From: Fischerella muscicola SAG 1427-1 = PCC 73103
GTDB lineage: Bacteria; Cyanobacteriota; Cyanobacteriia; Cyanobacteriales; Nostocaceae
NCBI RefSeq assembly: GCF_000317245.1
Contig: NZ_AJLJ01000112.1
Coordinates: 1-63,952 of the forward strand
Reading direction: 5' to 3'
Length of the DNA stretch: 63,952 nucleotides
Made by a program: the position numbers and the translations under genes. Shown here one piece after another: positions 19,247 through 27,764 of the stretch. Positions within the stretch are counted from its first letter, which is position 1. Every line of letters begins with the position of its first letter. The notes under the pieces are model-generated. The model had not been told where the DNA came from. It ran no database searches and was given only the letters and a program-made list of their open reading frames with translations.

Positions 19247-20683
19247 TTAGACATCATAAAAACTTAGTTGTTCATCCAACAGACGCTTCTGAAAATACTG
19301 ACGGTATAAATGACAGCGAGGCTCTACCCAGTCACCAGAAAGCTTCACCAACCCCACACTTTGTAACTGATAAGCTAACATCGGTTGTAATTGGACGGGT
19401 TTGATAGAATTGACAACTTTTTTGAAAGCTGCTGCCAATTCCTGGTGCTGTTGCAAATTTAACCAATGCTTACGCAAATGGTGAGCGTAAATACCAGCTT
19501 CTGTAGTTGCTTGTGTCAAGATTTGCTCAAGGGTAATGTCTGGATAACTTTTGAGGTGGGAGAAAGCTACCTCTAACAAATAAGGATGTCCCCCAACCAA
19601 GTTCATAAGAGAGTCTATTAAAACACTTTCTATATTGAGCCGATGTTGCAGAGCAAAATCTTGTACTTGCTCGCGAGTAAATGTTGGCAATTCAATTGGC
19701 AATCCTACATTAAATGGAGATTGATTAATATTTAGTCGAATGTAAACCTCTGTCGAATGTATAAGTACCAACCGCAGCTTTTTCCAAATTTGCCGGCTTC
19801 TTGCCTTCTCATACCAGGAGCGTAAAAGACCAAAAAAATCTTCGTAAATTTCCAAATAGGGAAAGAGTAAATCAATGTTATCTAAGCATAAAATGAGAGG
19901 ATTTTGAGAACTAGTCAACAAATATTCTTCAAAGTAAGTTGTACAACTTACTTTAGCTCCCATACCTTCCTCATCCCAATATTCATCCAACTCACTGGTT
20001 AGCCCTAAATCTCTACTAACATTTATACAAAACCAGCGCAAGAATTTATTCAGGTGGGTAAAGTGCGTGCTTCTATCTGCTAGCTCAAAACTCAAACTAA
20101 CGGTGCGGTAACCTTCACCTGCTAACTGACCCATCACCCTATTCATCAGAGAAGTCTTGCCCATCAAACTAGGGGCTTTAATCCGAATAAGCGAACCTGG
20201 CTGCAAAAGTGTTTCATAACAGATAGATTCGATAGGATGTCGCTTTACATAAATATCAAAAATTTGATTTTCTTGCTGTTTTTGCTCAAGCTCCAAGTTG
20301 ATGGTTATTTTATCATCTACTAAATTTCTATTTGAAACTGATACGTTTGGGGCAAAACTATAGTTAAGATGATTATTATTTTTTACAAAGAAATTTGTGT
20401 TAGTAGATAATTGCTGCTCCCATTTGCGTTTTAGTGCTTCTTTAAAATTACTTTTTTTTACTTTTTCTCCTAAAGCATCACTTAAAATTTTCCAGAGTTT
20501 TGGAGCAATATCTTGGCTTATATAAGTAGTGGCATATTGATGTTTAGTTGCTATTTCATCATACTCTTCTCGCTGCCAAGCTCCTTTTAAGATAATAATT
20601 TCAATATCTGTCAACTTCCGATAAAATTTAAGATTGACTACTTGATTTGCAATTTTAATTGCCTCGTCTAGATTGAAAAGCAT
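19247..20683 (-). CDS. vMAP-N HTH plus AAA_35-type NTPase
   Basis: A 478-residue protein. The first ~90 residues look like the winged-helix domain found at the N-terminus of vWA-MoxR-associated proteins (LTDIEIIILKGAWQREEYDEIA). After a low-complexity linker comes an AAA-like NTPase (about 145-440) with Walker A-like APSLMGKTSLMN and Walker B LILCLDNIDLLF, then a helical region (EQVQDFALQH, LVGGHPYLLE) typical of this family. A GAGGTGAG site precedes the ATG. Related proteins act in regulated NTPase-based conflict systems, but no vWA or MoxR gene is nearby. It is convergent with the lanthipeptide operon and has the same NTPase type as the CHASE2 protein on that operon's other side. Confidence 0.8.
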   Translation of the reverse strand: MLFNLDEAIKIANQVVNLKFYRKLTDIEIIILKGAWQREEYDEIATKHQYATTYISQDIAPKLWKILSDALGEKVKKSNFKEALKRKWEQQLSTNTNFFVKNNNHLNYSFAPNVSVSNRNLVDDKITINLELEQKQQENQIFDIYVKRHPIESICYETLLQPGSLIRIKAPSLMGKTSLMNRVMGQLAGEGYRTVSLSFELADRSTHFTHLNKFLRWFCINVSRDLGLTSELDEYWDEEGMGAKVSCTTYFEEYLLTSSQNPLILCLDNIDLLFPYLEIYEDFFGLLRSWYEKARSRQIWKKLRLVLIHSTEVYIRLNINQSPFNVGLPIELPTFTREQVQDFALQHRLNIESVLIDSLMNLVGGHPYLLEVAFSHLKSYPDITLEQILTQATTEAGIYAHHLRKHWLNLQQHQELAAAFKKVVNSIKPVQLQPMLAYQLQSVGLVKLSGDWVEPRCHLYRQYFQKRLLDEQLSFYDV

Positions 20684-20791
20684 GATTGTCTCACCTCATA
20701 TTTAAAAGCAGATTACAAAAATGCTATTAGCAAAAATAGATACTAATGAGCTATAAAATACATTCTGTTATTTCCATATTTTTTCTTACTT

Positions 20792-21637
20792 TTAATCAGA
20801 TGATATTTTGGAGAGGTCTAGTGTAATATTGCCGACAATAGGCTCTTGAGAAACTTTTTTTAAACCAACATTTTCAAGACTTAAAAGGTCAATCCAAGCT
20901 TTCTTAAGTGCAGAATTGTTTGGCTCCTGTAAACGTAGTTGAACTAGCTCTGTTACCGTTTCATACCAAATGCCATGTTTAGCGTAAGCAACAATCTGTT
21001 CTAGAGGTGTTTTTGCTGTTTTTAACTCCCTTTCGAGTTCAGCTGATATTGATATTCGTTGCACCAGTCCTGTTACTGAAGCAGGCGTTGGTGAATTACC
21101 AGATAATGCAGAAGCAGAACAATTAATGTCGAAATACCAACGATATTCTTTACCAACTACTAAAGCTGGGATTGTTGATGGCAAACTAATACCAACAATT
21201 CCAGATTTTGCGGGTAGCTGAAAGTGGGTGCGATATATCTCTGAGTCTCCATCCTGTAAGGAAAATTCTCCGTTAGTAGCTTCCTGAGAAGTATAAGGTA
21301 GATAAATCCAAAAAGTTGGATACCCCTTGGTTGTCAACTTCAATTGACTATCACCTACAATGCGCGTTAATGGAGGCATATCCTGCTTGTAAATACAGTT
21401 GCCTCGGCTCCCAGTTCCTTCTTTCGTTGGAGGTGTTCCTCTATTCGGAGGGTCTTTTTCAACAGGGATAAAATGAATTTGTACCTGAGATTTTCTGTTA
21501 TTGATAGTTTGGTTTTCACCCCATGCTACTAAATGCATTGAACAGCTAACCAAGCTAATAAGTACCCAAAGCAGGATAAATAAACCTTTTCGTTGTAATT
21601 GAATCAATTTTTTCCAATTTAATAATATTGGGTACAT
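20792..21637 (-). CDS. DUF928 secreted protein
   Basis: A 281-residue protein with a signal-like hydrophobic stretch (about 18-38, GLFILLWVLISLVSC). The ATG at this position is preferred over an in-frame TTG 60 bp upstream. The body has DUF928 hallmarks: PPNRGTPPTKEGTGSRGNC, then TRIVGD, then KGYPTFWIYLPYTS, and a later YRWYFDINC. DUF928 proteins are common in cyanobacteria, often near CHASE2, CHAT and TpsA genes; their role is unknown. It precedes the vMAP/AAA gene on the same strand with a 108-bp gap. The family call is good; no function can be given. Confidence 0.8.
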   Translation of the reverse strand: MYPILLNWKKLIQLQRKGLFILLWVLISLVSCSMHLVAWGENQTINNRKSQVQIHFIPVEKDPPNRGTPPTKEGTGSRGNCIYKQDMPPLTRIVGDSQLKLTTKGYPTFWIYLPYTSQEATNGEFSLQDGDSEIYRTHFQLPAKSGIVGISLPSTIPALVVGKEYRWYFDINCSASALSGNSPTPASVTGLVQRISISAELERELKTAKTPLEQIVAYAKHGIWYETVTELVQLRLQEPNNSALKKAWIDLLSLENVGLKKVSQEPIVGNITLDLSKISSD

Positions 21638-21697
21638 TTTTCGTTTAAAGTCACACACTAATTTACTACAACTTGATGTTGTAGTATTTCGGATCAA

Positions 21698-21969
21698 TTA
21701 GGTGCTGTCGAGTGCCGATACCGTTGGCAAAATATTACTTAACATAAAATTTGCAATATAACGGTGTATTTCATGGAGAGAGGGGTTTGCCTTACTGTGT
21801 AATACACGGTAAAGAAATTTACTTTGGTGCGGAACTGGGAAAGGAACATCCGCTTGAATTTTTTGAATCGCATGTTGAGCTTGTATACTTACTTCCCGCT
21901 CAGGATCGTCTAGCGCTTGCTGGAGTGCATTAATAGCATCAGGACTACCTAAATTACCAAATCTCGGTA
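21698..21969 (-). pseudogene. HEAT-repeat protein 3' remnant
   Basis: The minus strand reads openly without a start codon as a HEAT-type repeat: GNLGSPDAINALQQALDD, then PEREVSIQAQHAIQKI, and on to a TAA directly abutting the DUF928 upstream region. No upstream part is present; a stop precedes the first repeat and the GNAT gene follows. It is read as the tail of a lost HEAT-repeat gene. Its distal part contains a 31-bp block that recurs near 32.9 kb. Confidence 0.6.
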
Positions 21970-21985
21970 TTCATTAATTTTGTCA

Positions 21986-22495
21986 TTAAACTGTTAAACG
22001 GTAAAATAAATGGGGTAAACTTGCGTGCATAATCTCACGTTCGTACTTAAATCCCAACTTTTCCATCACTTTTTGTGAAGCTTTGTTAGTGGTAAGAGTA
22101 AAGCAAACTACTTCTTGTAACTTCAGCAGTTCAAAACCTATTTTTAATATTTGCTCACCCATTTCTGTAGCTAATCCTTTACCCCAATAATTAACCATCA
22201 GAGCGTAAGCTAATTCTACTTCATCGTTACCTTCTACATGAGTATTGCGAAGACCAGCGCGACCAACAAACTGACTATTAATTTTATCTCTAAATACCCA
22301 TAAGCCGAATCCATAACGCTGCCAATGATATAAGTTATTTAGAATAAAAAGCCGTGTTTCTTCATCAGAACGAACACCGCCCAAAGTTGCCATAACTTGT
22401 TGATTTTGGTGCATACAATGGAGTTCGTTTAAATGTTGAAATTTTAGACGTTCGGCACACAAACGATGAGTAGTAAATGTTTCTATTAACTGCAT
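21986..22495 (-). CDS. GNAT acetyltransferase, RimJ/RimL-like
   Basis: A 169-residue N-acetyltransferase. It begins with the typical TTHRLCAERL beta strand of RimJ/RimL-type enzymes and carries the acetyl-CoA binding region NYWGKGLATEMGEQ (about 117-130). It ends with the usual NKASQKVMEKLGFKYER motif. Length is standard. The family acetylates protein N-termini, antibiotics or small molecules; the substrate cannot be told here. It is downstream of pdxJ and a second, decayed GNAT fragment on the same strand but separated from pdxJ by 72 bp, so cotranscription is possible. Confidence 0.85.
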   Translation of the reverse strand: MQLIETFTTHRLCAERLKFQHLNELHCMHQNQQVMATLGGVRSDEETRLFILNNLYHWQRYGFGLWVFRDKINSQFVGRAGLRNTHVEGNDEVELAYALMVNYWGKGLATEMGEQILKIGFELLKLQEVVCFTLTTNKASQKVMEKLGFKYEREIMHASLPHLFYRLTV

Positions 22496-22567
22496 ATTGT
22501 TTTACTAAACTAATTGTTAATTAATAGTTTATGATTGTTTTATATTGGTATAGTCAGTAACTACTAA

Positions 22568-23287
22568 TTAATTTGGAGAAAGAATGCTTAAATACTTCTT
22601 CACAGCAGTAAATAGCCCCATTTCTAAAGCGTCTGTAATCAGCGCATGACCAATCGAAAGTTCAAGTATGTTAGGAATTGAACAAAACTTTCCTAAGTTT
22701 TGCAGGTTTAAATCGTGTCCTGCATTCACTCCTAAACCAATTTCTTGAGCCTTTTTCGCTGCTTGTTGATACTGCTGAAAAACTGACTCCACATCACCGT
22801 GACGATAAGCTGTGGCGTACGGTTCTGTATATAGTTCAATACGATCTGCTCCAATTTCTTTGGCAAGTTCAATTTGAATTAAGTCAGGATCAAGGAATAA
22901 ACTAACTCGAATTCCCAGCTCTTTTAGCTCTGGGATAATTTGTCTGAGCCAAGAATCATTTGTAACCAAATCCCAACCGTGATCTGAAGTAAAAGCATCT
23001 GGTGCATCAGGAACTAAGGTACATTGTGTTGGCTTGATCTCTCTTATAAGCTCTAAGAATTGAGGCGATGGATTACCTTCTACATTAAACTCAACAGTTA
23101 ATATTTTTGCTAACTCATAAACATCTTCATGCTTGATATGTCGCTCATCTGGACGTGGGTGAACTGTAATCCCATGTGCGCCTGCTCTCATACAAGTAGA
23201 AGCTGCCTTGATCACACTCGGTATACCAAAATTTCGAGAATTTCTGAGTAGAGCGACTTTGTTAAGGTTAACGCTAAGATTGGTCAT
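22568..23287 (-). CDS. pdxJ: Pyridoxine 5'-phosphate synthase PdxJ
   Basis: A 239-residue enzyme that condenses 3-amino-2-oxopropyl phosphate (1-amino-acetone-3-phosphate) with deoxyxylulose 5-phosphate to make pyridoxine 5'-phosphate, in vitamin B6 biosynthesis. Diagnostic stretches are VNLNKVALLRNSR near the start, GITVHPRPDERHI, FNVEGNPSPQFLELI, CTLVPDAPDAFTSDHGWDL, RIELYTEPYA and GLGVNAGHDLNLQNL. Length is standard for a TIM-barrel PdxJ. It lies between two GNAT-related sequences with no other B6 genes near. The identification is firm. Confidence 0.96.
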   Translation of the reverse strand: MTNLSVNLNKVALLRNSRNFGIPSVIKAASTCMRAGAHGITVHPRPDERHIKHEDVYELAKILTVEFNVEGNPSPQFLELIREIKPTQCTLVPDAPDAFTSDHGWDLVTNDSWLRQIIPELKELGIRVSLFLDPDLIQIELAKEIGADRIELYTEPYATAYRHGDVESVFQQYQQAAKKAQEIGLGVNAGHDLNLQNLGKFCSIPNILELSIGHALITDALEMGLFTAVKKYLSILSPN

Positions 23288-23293
23288 TAGATT

Positions 23294-23503
23294 TCATGCT
23301 TGAGAAATTAATTCTTTATAAAATATCAACGATTGTTTAATGTTGATATAGCCTATTTTTTCATAAAAACGATGAGCCTCTTTGCGTTTAATATTAGAAC
23401 GTATGAGAATTCCCTGACAGCCAACAACAGCAGCCCATCGCTCAATATATTGCATCAAAATTCGACCAATTCCACTGTAACGATAACCTTTATCTACAAC
23501 TGG
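23294..23503 (-). pseudogene. GNAT acetyltransferase C-terminal fragment
   Basis: The minus strand encodes, without a start, the acetyl-CoA-binding part of a GNAT enzyme: KGYRYSGIGRILMQYIERWA, then RKEAHRFYEKIGY and a normal stop 6 bp before pdxJ begins. A TGA stands immediately upstream of the homologous part and the N-terminal half is absent. It is a truncated remnant unrelated in sequence detail to the intact GNAT gene beyond pdxJ. Confidence 0.65.
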
Positions 23504-23603
23504 TCATCGTTACTGCGTTATTTGGTAATGGGATCAGTGTAATAGTACAATACACTGTAAACCAATCCACTTATCGTAATATACTCAAAATATTTAAACC
23601 AAT

Positions 23604-24413
23604 ATGAAAAAGATAAAACCAATGAGTAGTGCTGGTAAATTCACTGCTGTTTTATTTTTAATCACTATTCTTTTGACACCTTTTGTAATTATAAATGCAG
23701 GAGAACGTGGTGTATTAATGGAATTTGGCAAAGTACAGCAAATAGTATTAGATGAAGGTATCCATGTTATTATACCTATCATCAATACAGTTAAAAAAAT
23801 TAGTGTCAGAGTTCAAAAACAGCAAATAGCTGCGGAAGCGTATTCTAAAGATTTGCAGGATGTTTTTACAGAGGTAGCACTTAACTGGCATATTTTACCA
23901 GGAGAAGTAAATTTAATTTTTCAAAAAATCGGAACTGAAAAAGAAGTTGTTGAGAAAATTATTAATCCAGCCGTAGAAGAAGTTTTAAAAGCTGTCATAG
24001 CAAAGTATACAGCGGAAGAAATAGTAACTAAGCGAGGGGAAGTCAAATTGGGAGTAGATGAATCTCTGACAAAAAGATTGCATGATTATTACATTGCAGT
24101 TGATGATATTTCCCTAGTTCATGTCAATTTCTCAGACAAATTTAGTGAAGCTGTAGAGGCAAAACAAATCGCAGAACAGGAGGCAAAACGAGCAGAATTT
24201 CTTGCACTAAAAGCAGTAAAACAAGCAGAGGCGCAAGTGAATTTAGCTAAAGGAGAAACTGAAGTTAATAGATTATTACATCAGAGTTTAACTCCTGAAA
24301 TTTTAGAAAGACAAGCAATAGAAAAATGGAATGGAAAATTACCCCTGATTGTTAGTAGCGATACTCCAAGATTTTTTAATATCAGTGAACTCTTAAAAAT
24401 ATCTGAAAAATAA
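23604..24413 (+). CDS. SPFH/prohibitin-family membrane protein
   Basis: A 269-residue band-7 protein. One N-terminal membrane helix (about 10-30) leads into the SPFH domain (ERGVLMEFGKVQQIVLDEGIH, then a beta-rich core) and a coiled-coil region rich in Ala/Glu/Lys (AVEAKQIAEQEAKRAEFLALKAVKQAEAQ), as in prohibitins. Such proteins assemble into large rings at membranes and often protect or restrain membrane proteases such as FtsH. No protease gene is adjacent. It is convergent with the next gene across a hairpin. Confidence 0.9.
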   Translation: MKKIKPMSSAGKFTAVLFLITILLTPFVIINAGERGVLMEFGKVQQIVLDEGIHVIIPIINTVKKISVRVQKQQIAAEAYSKDLQDVFTEVALNWHILPGEVNLIFQKIGTEKEVVEKIINPAVEEVLKAVIAKYTAEEIVTKRGEVKLGVDESLTKRLHDYYIAVDDISLVHVNFSDKFSEAVEAKQIAEQEAKRAEFLALKAVKQAEAQVNLAKGETEVNRLLHQSLTPEILERQAIEKWNGKLPLIVSSDTPRFFNISELLKISEK

Positions 24414-24419
24414 AATAAG

Positions 24420-24448
24420 AACCCCGATTTATTAAATATTTCGGGGTT
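24420..24448. terminator. Hairpin terminator between convergent genes
   Basis: An 8-bp GC-rich stem (AACCCCGA / TCGGGGTT, 13-nt AT-rich loop) lies just after the SPFH gene stop and before the convergent membrane-protein gene ends. A good bidirectional terminator candidate. Confidence 0.7.
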
Positions 24449-24464
24449 ATGTATCTTATATGTG

Positions 24465-24896
24465 CTAACTATTCGAGAAAAGATTTGGTGTGTCAAGAAT
24501 TTTAAATTGAATTAATAATAGGATTAACAAGGTATATACAGTTGAAGAAACTAAACCTGTTAATAATTCTTTCTTTAGGTTGCGTTCTTGGGGTTGTTTT
24601 TGGAAAACGTCGATCGCACCTGCTTGCATCAAAATGATACCAATAATATTAGATAACCAGTAGCCAATAATGGCACAAGGCATAAACAATTTAGGAACGA
24701 TAAGACTACAAATATAACCAAAAAAATAAGCGATCGGTAGATTGAAGACTAAATCATTCCACCAACATAATGGTGACAATAAATATCCAATGACTAAAAA
24801 TAATCCACCTCTGAGCTTTTGCAAAAATGTTTTGGGTAAGTTCTCTATGGGTGCTTGTGGTATCTGTTTTGCACCGACTTTTTCAATATTCAACAT
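24465..24896 (-). CDS. Hypothetical four-helix membrane protein
   Basis: A 143-residue protein that I do not recognise beyond a likely cyanobacterial family. About four membrane helices are visible: around FLVIGYLLSPLCWW, IAYFFGYICSLIVPKLF, IIGYWLSNIIGIILMQ and a C-terminal VSSTVYTLLILLLIQF. A polar loop (FQKQPQERNLKKE) separates the third and fourth. It is convergent with the SPFH gene and downstream of a 59-residue frame on the same strand. No catalytic motif is seen. Confidence 0.65.
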   Translation of the reverse strand: MLNIEKVGAKQIPQAPIENLPKTFLQKLRGGLFLVIGYLLSPLCWWNDLVFNLPIAYFFGYICSLIVPKLFMPCAIIGYWLSNIIGIILMQAGAIDVFQKQPQERNLKKELLTGLVSSTVYTLLILLLIQFKILDTPNLFSNS

Positions 24897-24965
24897 TTTA
24901 GTACTAAATTTTTATCAACTTACCGTAGTTTAAGACAAAAAATAAAAAAAGTCTAGACTCAAATT

Positions 24966-25145
24966 TTAATCTTCACTCATGAAATCAAAAATTGCGGTGG
25001 TAAATACACTCTTAGCAACAGCAATATACAGAGAACGCCAATAGGTAATCAAAAGTTTTTGCACAAATCCGAAATTTAAATGTGAGTTTTGTGGTGATGC
25101 TGCTGTGAGTTGATTTTCGTCGTTGACTTTTTCTGACTCTACCAT
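24966..25145 (-). CDS. Small hypothetical protein (59 aa)
   Basis: An ATG-to-TAA frame of 59 codons. The N-terminus is polar (MVESEKVNDENQL), the middle and C-terminus amphipathic (FVQKLLITYWRSLYIAVAK), ending acidic. There is no clear ribosome site. It is 69 bp upstream of the four-helix membrane protein on the same strand, so it could be the first gene of a small operon. It is kept because codon use and composition look protein-like, but it may be spurious. Confidence 0.4.
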   Translation of the reverse strand: MVESEKVNDENQLTAASPQNSHLNFGFVQKLLITYWRSLYIAVAKSVFTTAIFDFMSED

Positions 25146-25485
25146 GTAAACAACTGCATTTCACAGTAATTAGTGTAGTTTATTAAAATACTGGTACAGA
25201 GACTACTACTGAAATATAGATATGTTCTCAAATCTGACTTTCAGACAGAATATGCTTTATAAAAGAGTGTAAATAAATACAGATATTTTGTATCTATCCT
25301 TACAGATCTGGACTTTTATTATTTTTAGATTTAAAATACGGTAAGCCAATCAAGTTTTAGTATTTTTGGTCAGCGTCAAAGCAATTAGTCAAAAGTTGAG
25401 TAGTCTGCAAAGCTCTACACAACACCGTTATAACTAGTCTTTTAGTTTCAGCCTTATTTACTAAACCTCATTCCAGGACAGGAGT
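25146..25485. other. Intergenic region upstream of tauE-like gene
   Basis: 340 bp of AT-rich sequence with no reading frame worth keeping. It should carry the promoter of the TauE/SafE gene. No clear palindromic operator was seen. Confidence 0.3.
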
Positions 25486-26277
25486 ATGGATTTTTTATTG
25501 TTATCTCTCTTCAGCTTTCTAGTTGGGATTATTGTTGGTTTGACAGGAATCGGTGGTGCTTCTCTCATCACCCCTATGTTGATTTTTATTTTTCAAGTTC
25601 CACCTGCTGTGGCGGTAAGTTCTGATATTGTTGCTGCGACACTAATGAAAGTTGTTGGTAGTATGAAGCACTGGCAACAACAAACCCTTGATTTACGTGT
25701 GGTGAAGTCCTTAGCAATGGGGAGTGTTCCCGGTTCGCTGTTCGGGGTATGGATATTGCACTTTATTCAGCAGAGTGGAGAATATAACCTCAATGACATT
25801 ATGCTCCATTTACTAGGTATGACAATTTTATTCGTTACAGTCCTAGCATTATTACAAATGCTGCTTTTGACATTGTTCCCCAAATTGCAGCTACCTGAAC
25901 TCCCCAAATTTGACCTAGAGACTAATTGCGGACGTTTGCAGACAATCAGCATAGGAGCGCTTTTAGGCTGTATTGTTGGTTTGACAAGTGTATCCTCTGG
26001 CTCACTCTTTGCTTTGGTACTCATCACATTTTTCCGTCTGGATGTACGCAAGTTGGTTGGTACAGATATTTCTCATGCAGCGATTTTGTTATTATTTACT
26101 TCCCTGGGACATCTAACTTTAGGGACTGTTAAATGGAGTTTGGTATTACCAATATGGTTAGGCTCAGTACCAGGAGTATTATTAGGCGCAAAAATTTGTC
26201 AAATTGCACCACAAAAACCATTACGGTTTATTATGTATTCGATATTAATGATGGTTAGCTTAAAGTTGGTTTATTAA
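25486..26277 (+). CDS. TauE/SafE-family sulfite/organosulfonate exporter
   Basis: A 263-residue membrane protein with about eight helices in two internal repeats. Each repeat begins with a family-type motif: GIIVGLTGIGGASLITPML (about 14-32) and GCIVGLTSVSSGSLFALVLI (about 160-180). The family exports sulfite, sulfoacetate or related anions, though many members are uncharacterised. A perfect AGGAG lies 5 nt before the ATG. It ends 11 bp from the convergent cadD gene and lies in a region with cysK and an Rrf2 regulator, which fits a role in sulfur compound export (inference). Confidence 0.85.
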   Translation: MDFLLLSLFSFLVGIIVGLTGIGGASLITPMLIFIFQVPPAVAVSSDIVAATLMKVVGSMKHWQQQTLDLRVVKSLAMGSVPGSLFGVWILHFIQQSGEYNLNDIMLHLLGMTILFVTVLALLQMLLLTLFPKLQLPELPKFDLETNCGRLQTISIGALLGCIVGLTSVSSGSLFALVLITFFRLDVRKLVGTDISHAAILLLFTSLGHLTLGTVKWSLVLPIWLGSVPGVLLGAKICQIAPQKPLRFIMYSILMMVSLKLVY

Positions 26278-26288
26278 ATATAATTAAT

Positions 26289-26951
26289 TTAAAATTTTCT
26301 CCAGCTTAATAAGCTAAATGTATCTCTTTCATACATTATATAAAAACCCAAAGCAATTAGTACGAAAGGTACAATATTAGCACCATAGCGACTTAAAATA
26401 GAGGCTATTGTTACTTGCCGAGCTAATAGATAAGCTACAGTACACCAAACACCAACCATAATAAAAAATACTGCCAGAGTAATTAGTAAAGTATTAAAGT
26501 TAACGCCAGCAAAAAATGGAATATAGATGCCAATATTGTCACCACCATTAGCAAACGTGATTGCTGCAACTTTATAAGTTTGAGGACTGATCAGACTAGA
26601 AATAAAGGATAACAGAGGGTGAGTAGTTCTAGTTGATGTGAAATCATTAGTCACAGTTTGAACTTCTACTTTTTCTGTTTTTTGACTAAATAATTGTTTA
26701 ATTCCAATGACAATCGGTAGTATTCCCAACAGACCGATCCAGGCTCGTGGTAATACTAAACCACCAAAGAAACCTGGTAAACTAGCAAGAATAATAATAG
26801 TAAAACCAAGATATTGACCAACAACGATATGCCGACGACGAAAATAAGTATTTATCTGAGAAAAAAATAGTAGTAAAATTAGTATATCGTCAATATTAGT
26901 AGCGACAAAAGCAATTATGCTCTGAGTAATAATAGTGATAATATAATTCAT
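26289..26951 (-). CDS. CadD-family cadmium resistance transporter (copy 1)
   Basis: A 220-residue membrane protein of the CadD family (LysE-like superfamily), first known from staphylococcal cadmium resistance. It has the family motifs AFVATNIDDILILLLFFSQ at the N-terminus, GQYLGFTIIILASLPG, and FANGGDNIGIYIPFFAG in the second half. The fold is about five to six helices. It is the first of three paralogues within 3.5 kb and is divergent from copy 2 across 86 bp, so the two may share a control region. The exported substrate may be a metal, a thiol or another small solute. Confidence 0.85.
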   Translation of the reverse strand: MNYIITIITQSIIAFVATNIDDILILLLFFSQINTYFRRRHIVVGQYLGFTIIILASLPGFFGGLVLPRAWIGLLGILPIVIGIKQLFSQKTEKVEVQTVTNDFTSTRTTHPLLSFISSLISPQTYKVAAITFANGGDNIGIYIPFFAGVNFNTLLITLAVFFIMVGVWCTVAYLLARQVTIASILSRYGANIVPFVLIALGFYIMYERDTFSLLSWRKF

Positions 26952-27037
26952 GGGGAACTGTCAGCGATAATAATTTACTAAATTATAGATTTATTTTTCA
27001 TGCATCTTGCTCAAGAAATAGTTCAGGATATATCGAA

Positions 27038-27715
27038 ATGAGTGAGTTCATTACTACACTCTTAGTTGGCGTTTCAGCCTTCATTGCAACAAATATTGAT
27101 GATATAGTCATTTTATTAATTCTTTTTTCTCAAACTGATTCTAGCTTCCGATATCACCACATTGTTGCTGGTCAATATTTAGGCTTTACAGTATTGGTGA
27201 TTGCTAGTCTTCCTGGCTTATTTAGTGGATCAGTCATAGCGCCGAATTGGATCGGATTACTAGGATTAATACCAATAGCAATAGGTATTAGCAGTTTAAT
27301 CAATCGCGAAGAAAATGCATCTGAAGAGATTGCAATCACACCTGTAGATTATAAAGATTCAGAAACTGCAAATTTTTTAAATCCACATACTTACAGTGTA
27401 GCAGCTATTACCATTGCTAATGGTAGTGATAATATTAGCGTCTATGTACCGTTATTTGCTAGCATTAATTTCAGTAATTTTCTTATTATTATTGTTGCAT
27501 TTTTTATATTGATAGCAATTTGGTGTTATCTAGCTTATAAATTTACTTATTACTCCCAAATTGCACATCTATTAAGTAAATATGGGAATTATATTTTTCC
27601 TATAATACTAATAGGAATTGGTAGTTTTATTGTTTTAAAAAATGAAGCTTTAAGCTTAATTAAACTAGGAGTTAGCTACTTTTGTTTAATAGTTATTCTG
27701 AATAAAAATAAGTAG
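27038..27715 (+). CDS. CadD-family transporter (copy 2)
   Basis: A 225-residue paralogue of copy 1, with AFIATNIDDIVILLILFSQ and GQYLGFTVLVIASLPG. The second signature differs from its sisters: IANGSDNISVYVPLFAS, where the others read NGGDNIGIY. This may signal altered substrate choice. The C-terminal end is longer and hydrophobic. It is divergent from copy 1 and convergent with the LysR gene. Confidence 0.82.
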   Translation: MSEFITTLLVGVSAFIATNIDDIVILLILFSQTDSSFRYHHIVAGQYLGFTVLVIASLPGLFSGSVIAPNWIGLLGLIPIAIGISSLINREENASEEIAITPVDYKDSETANFLNPHTYSVAAITIANGSDNISVYVPLFASINFSNFLIIIVAFFILIAIWCYLAYKFTYYSQIAHLLSKYGNYIFPIILIGIGSFIVLKNEALSLIKLGVSYFCLIVILNKNK

Positions 27716-27764
27716 ATTTTTCGTTTCACACTCCCCATTACCTGTTAAGAGTTTCCTGTTATAT

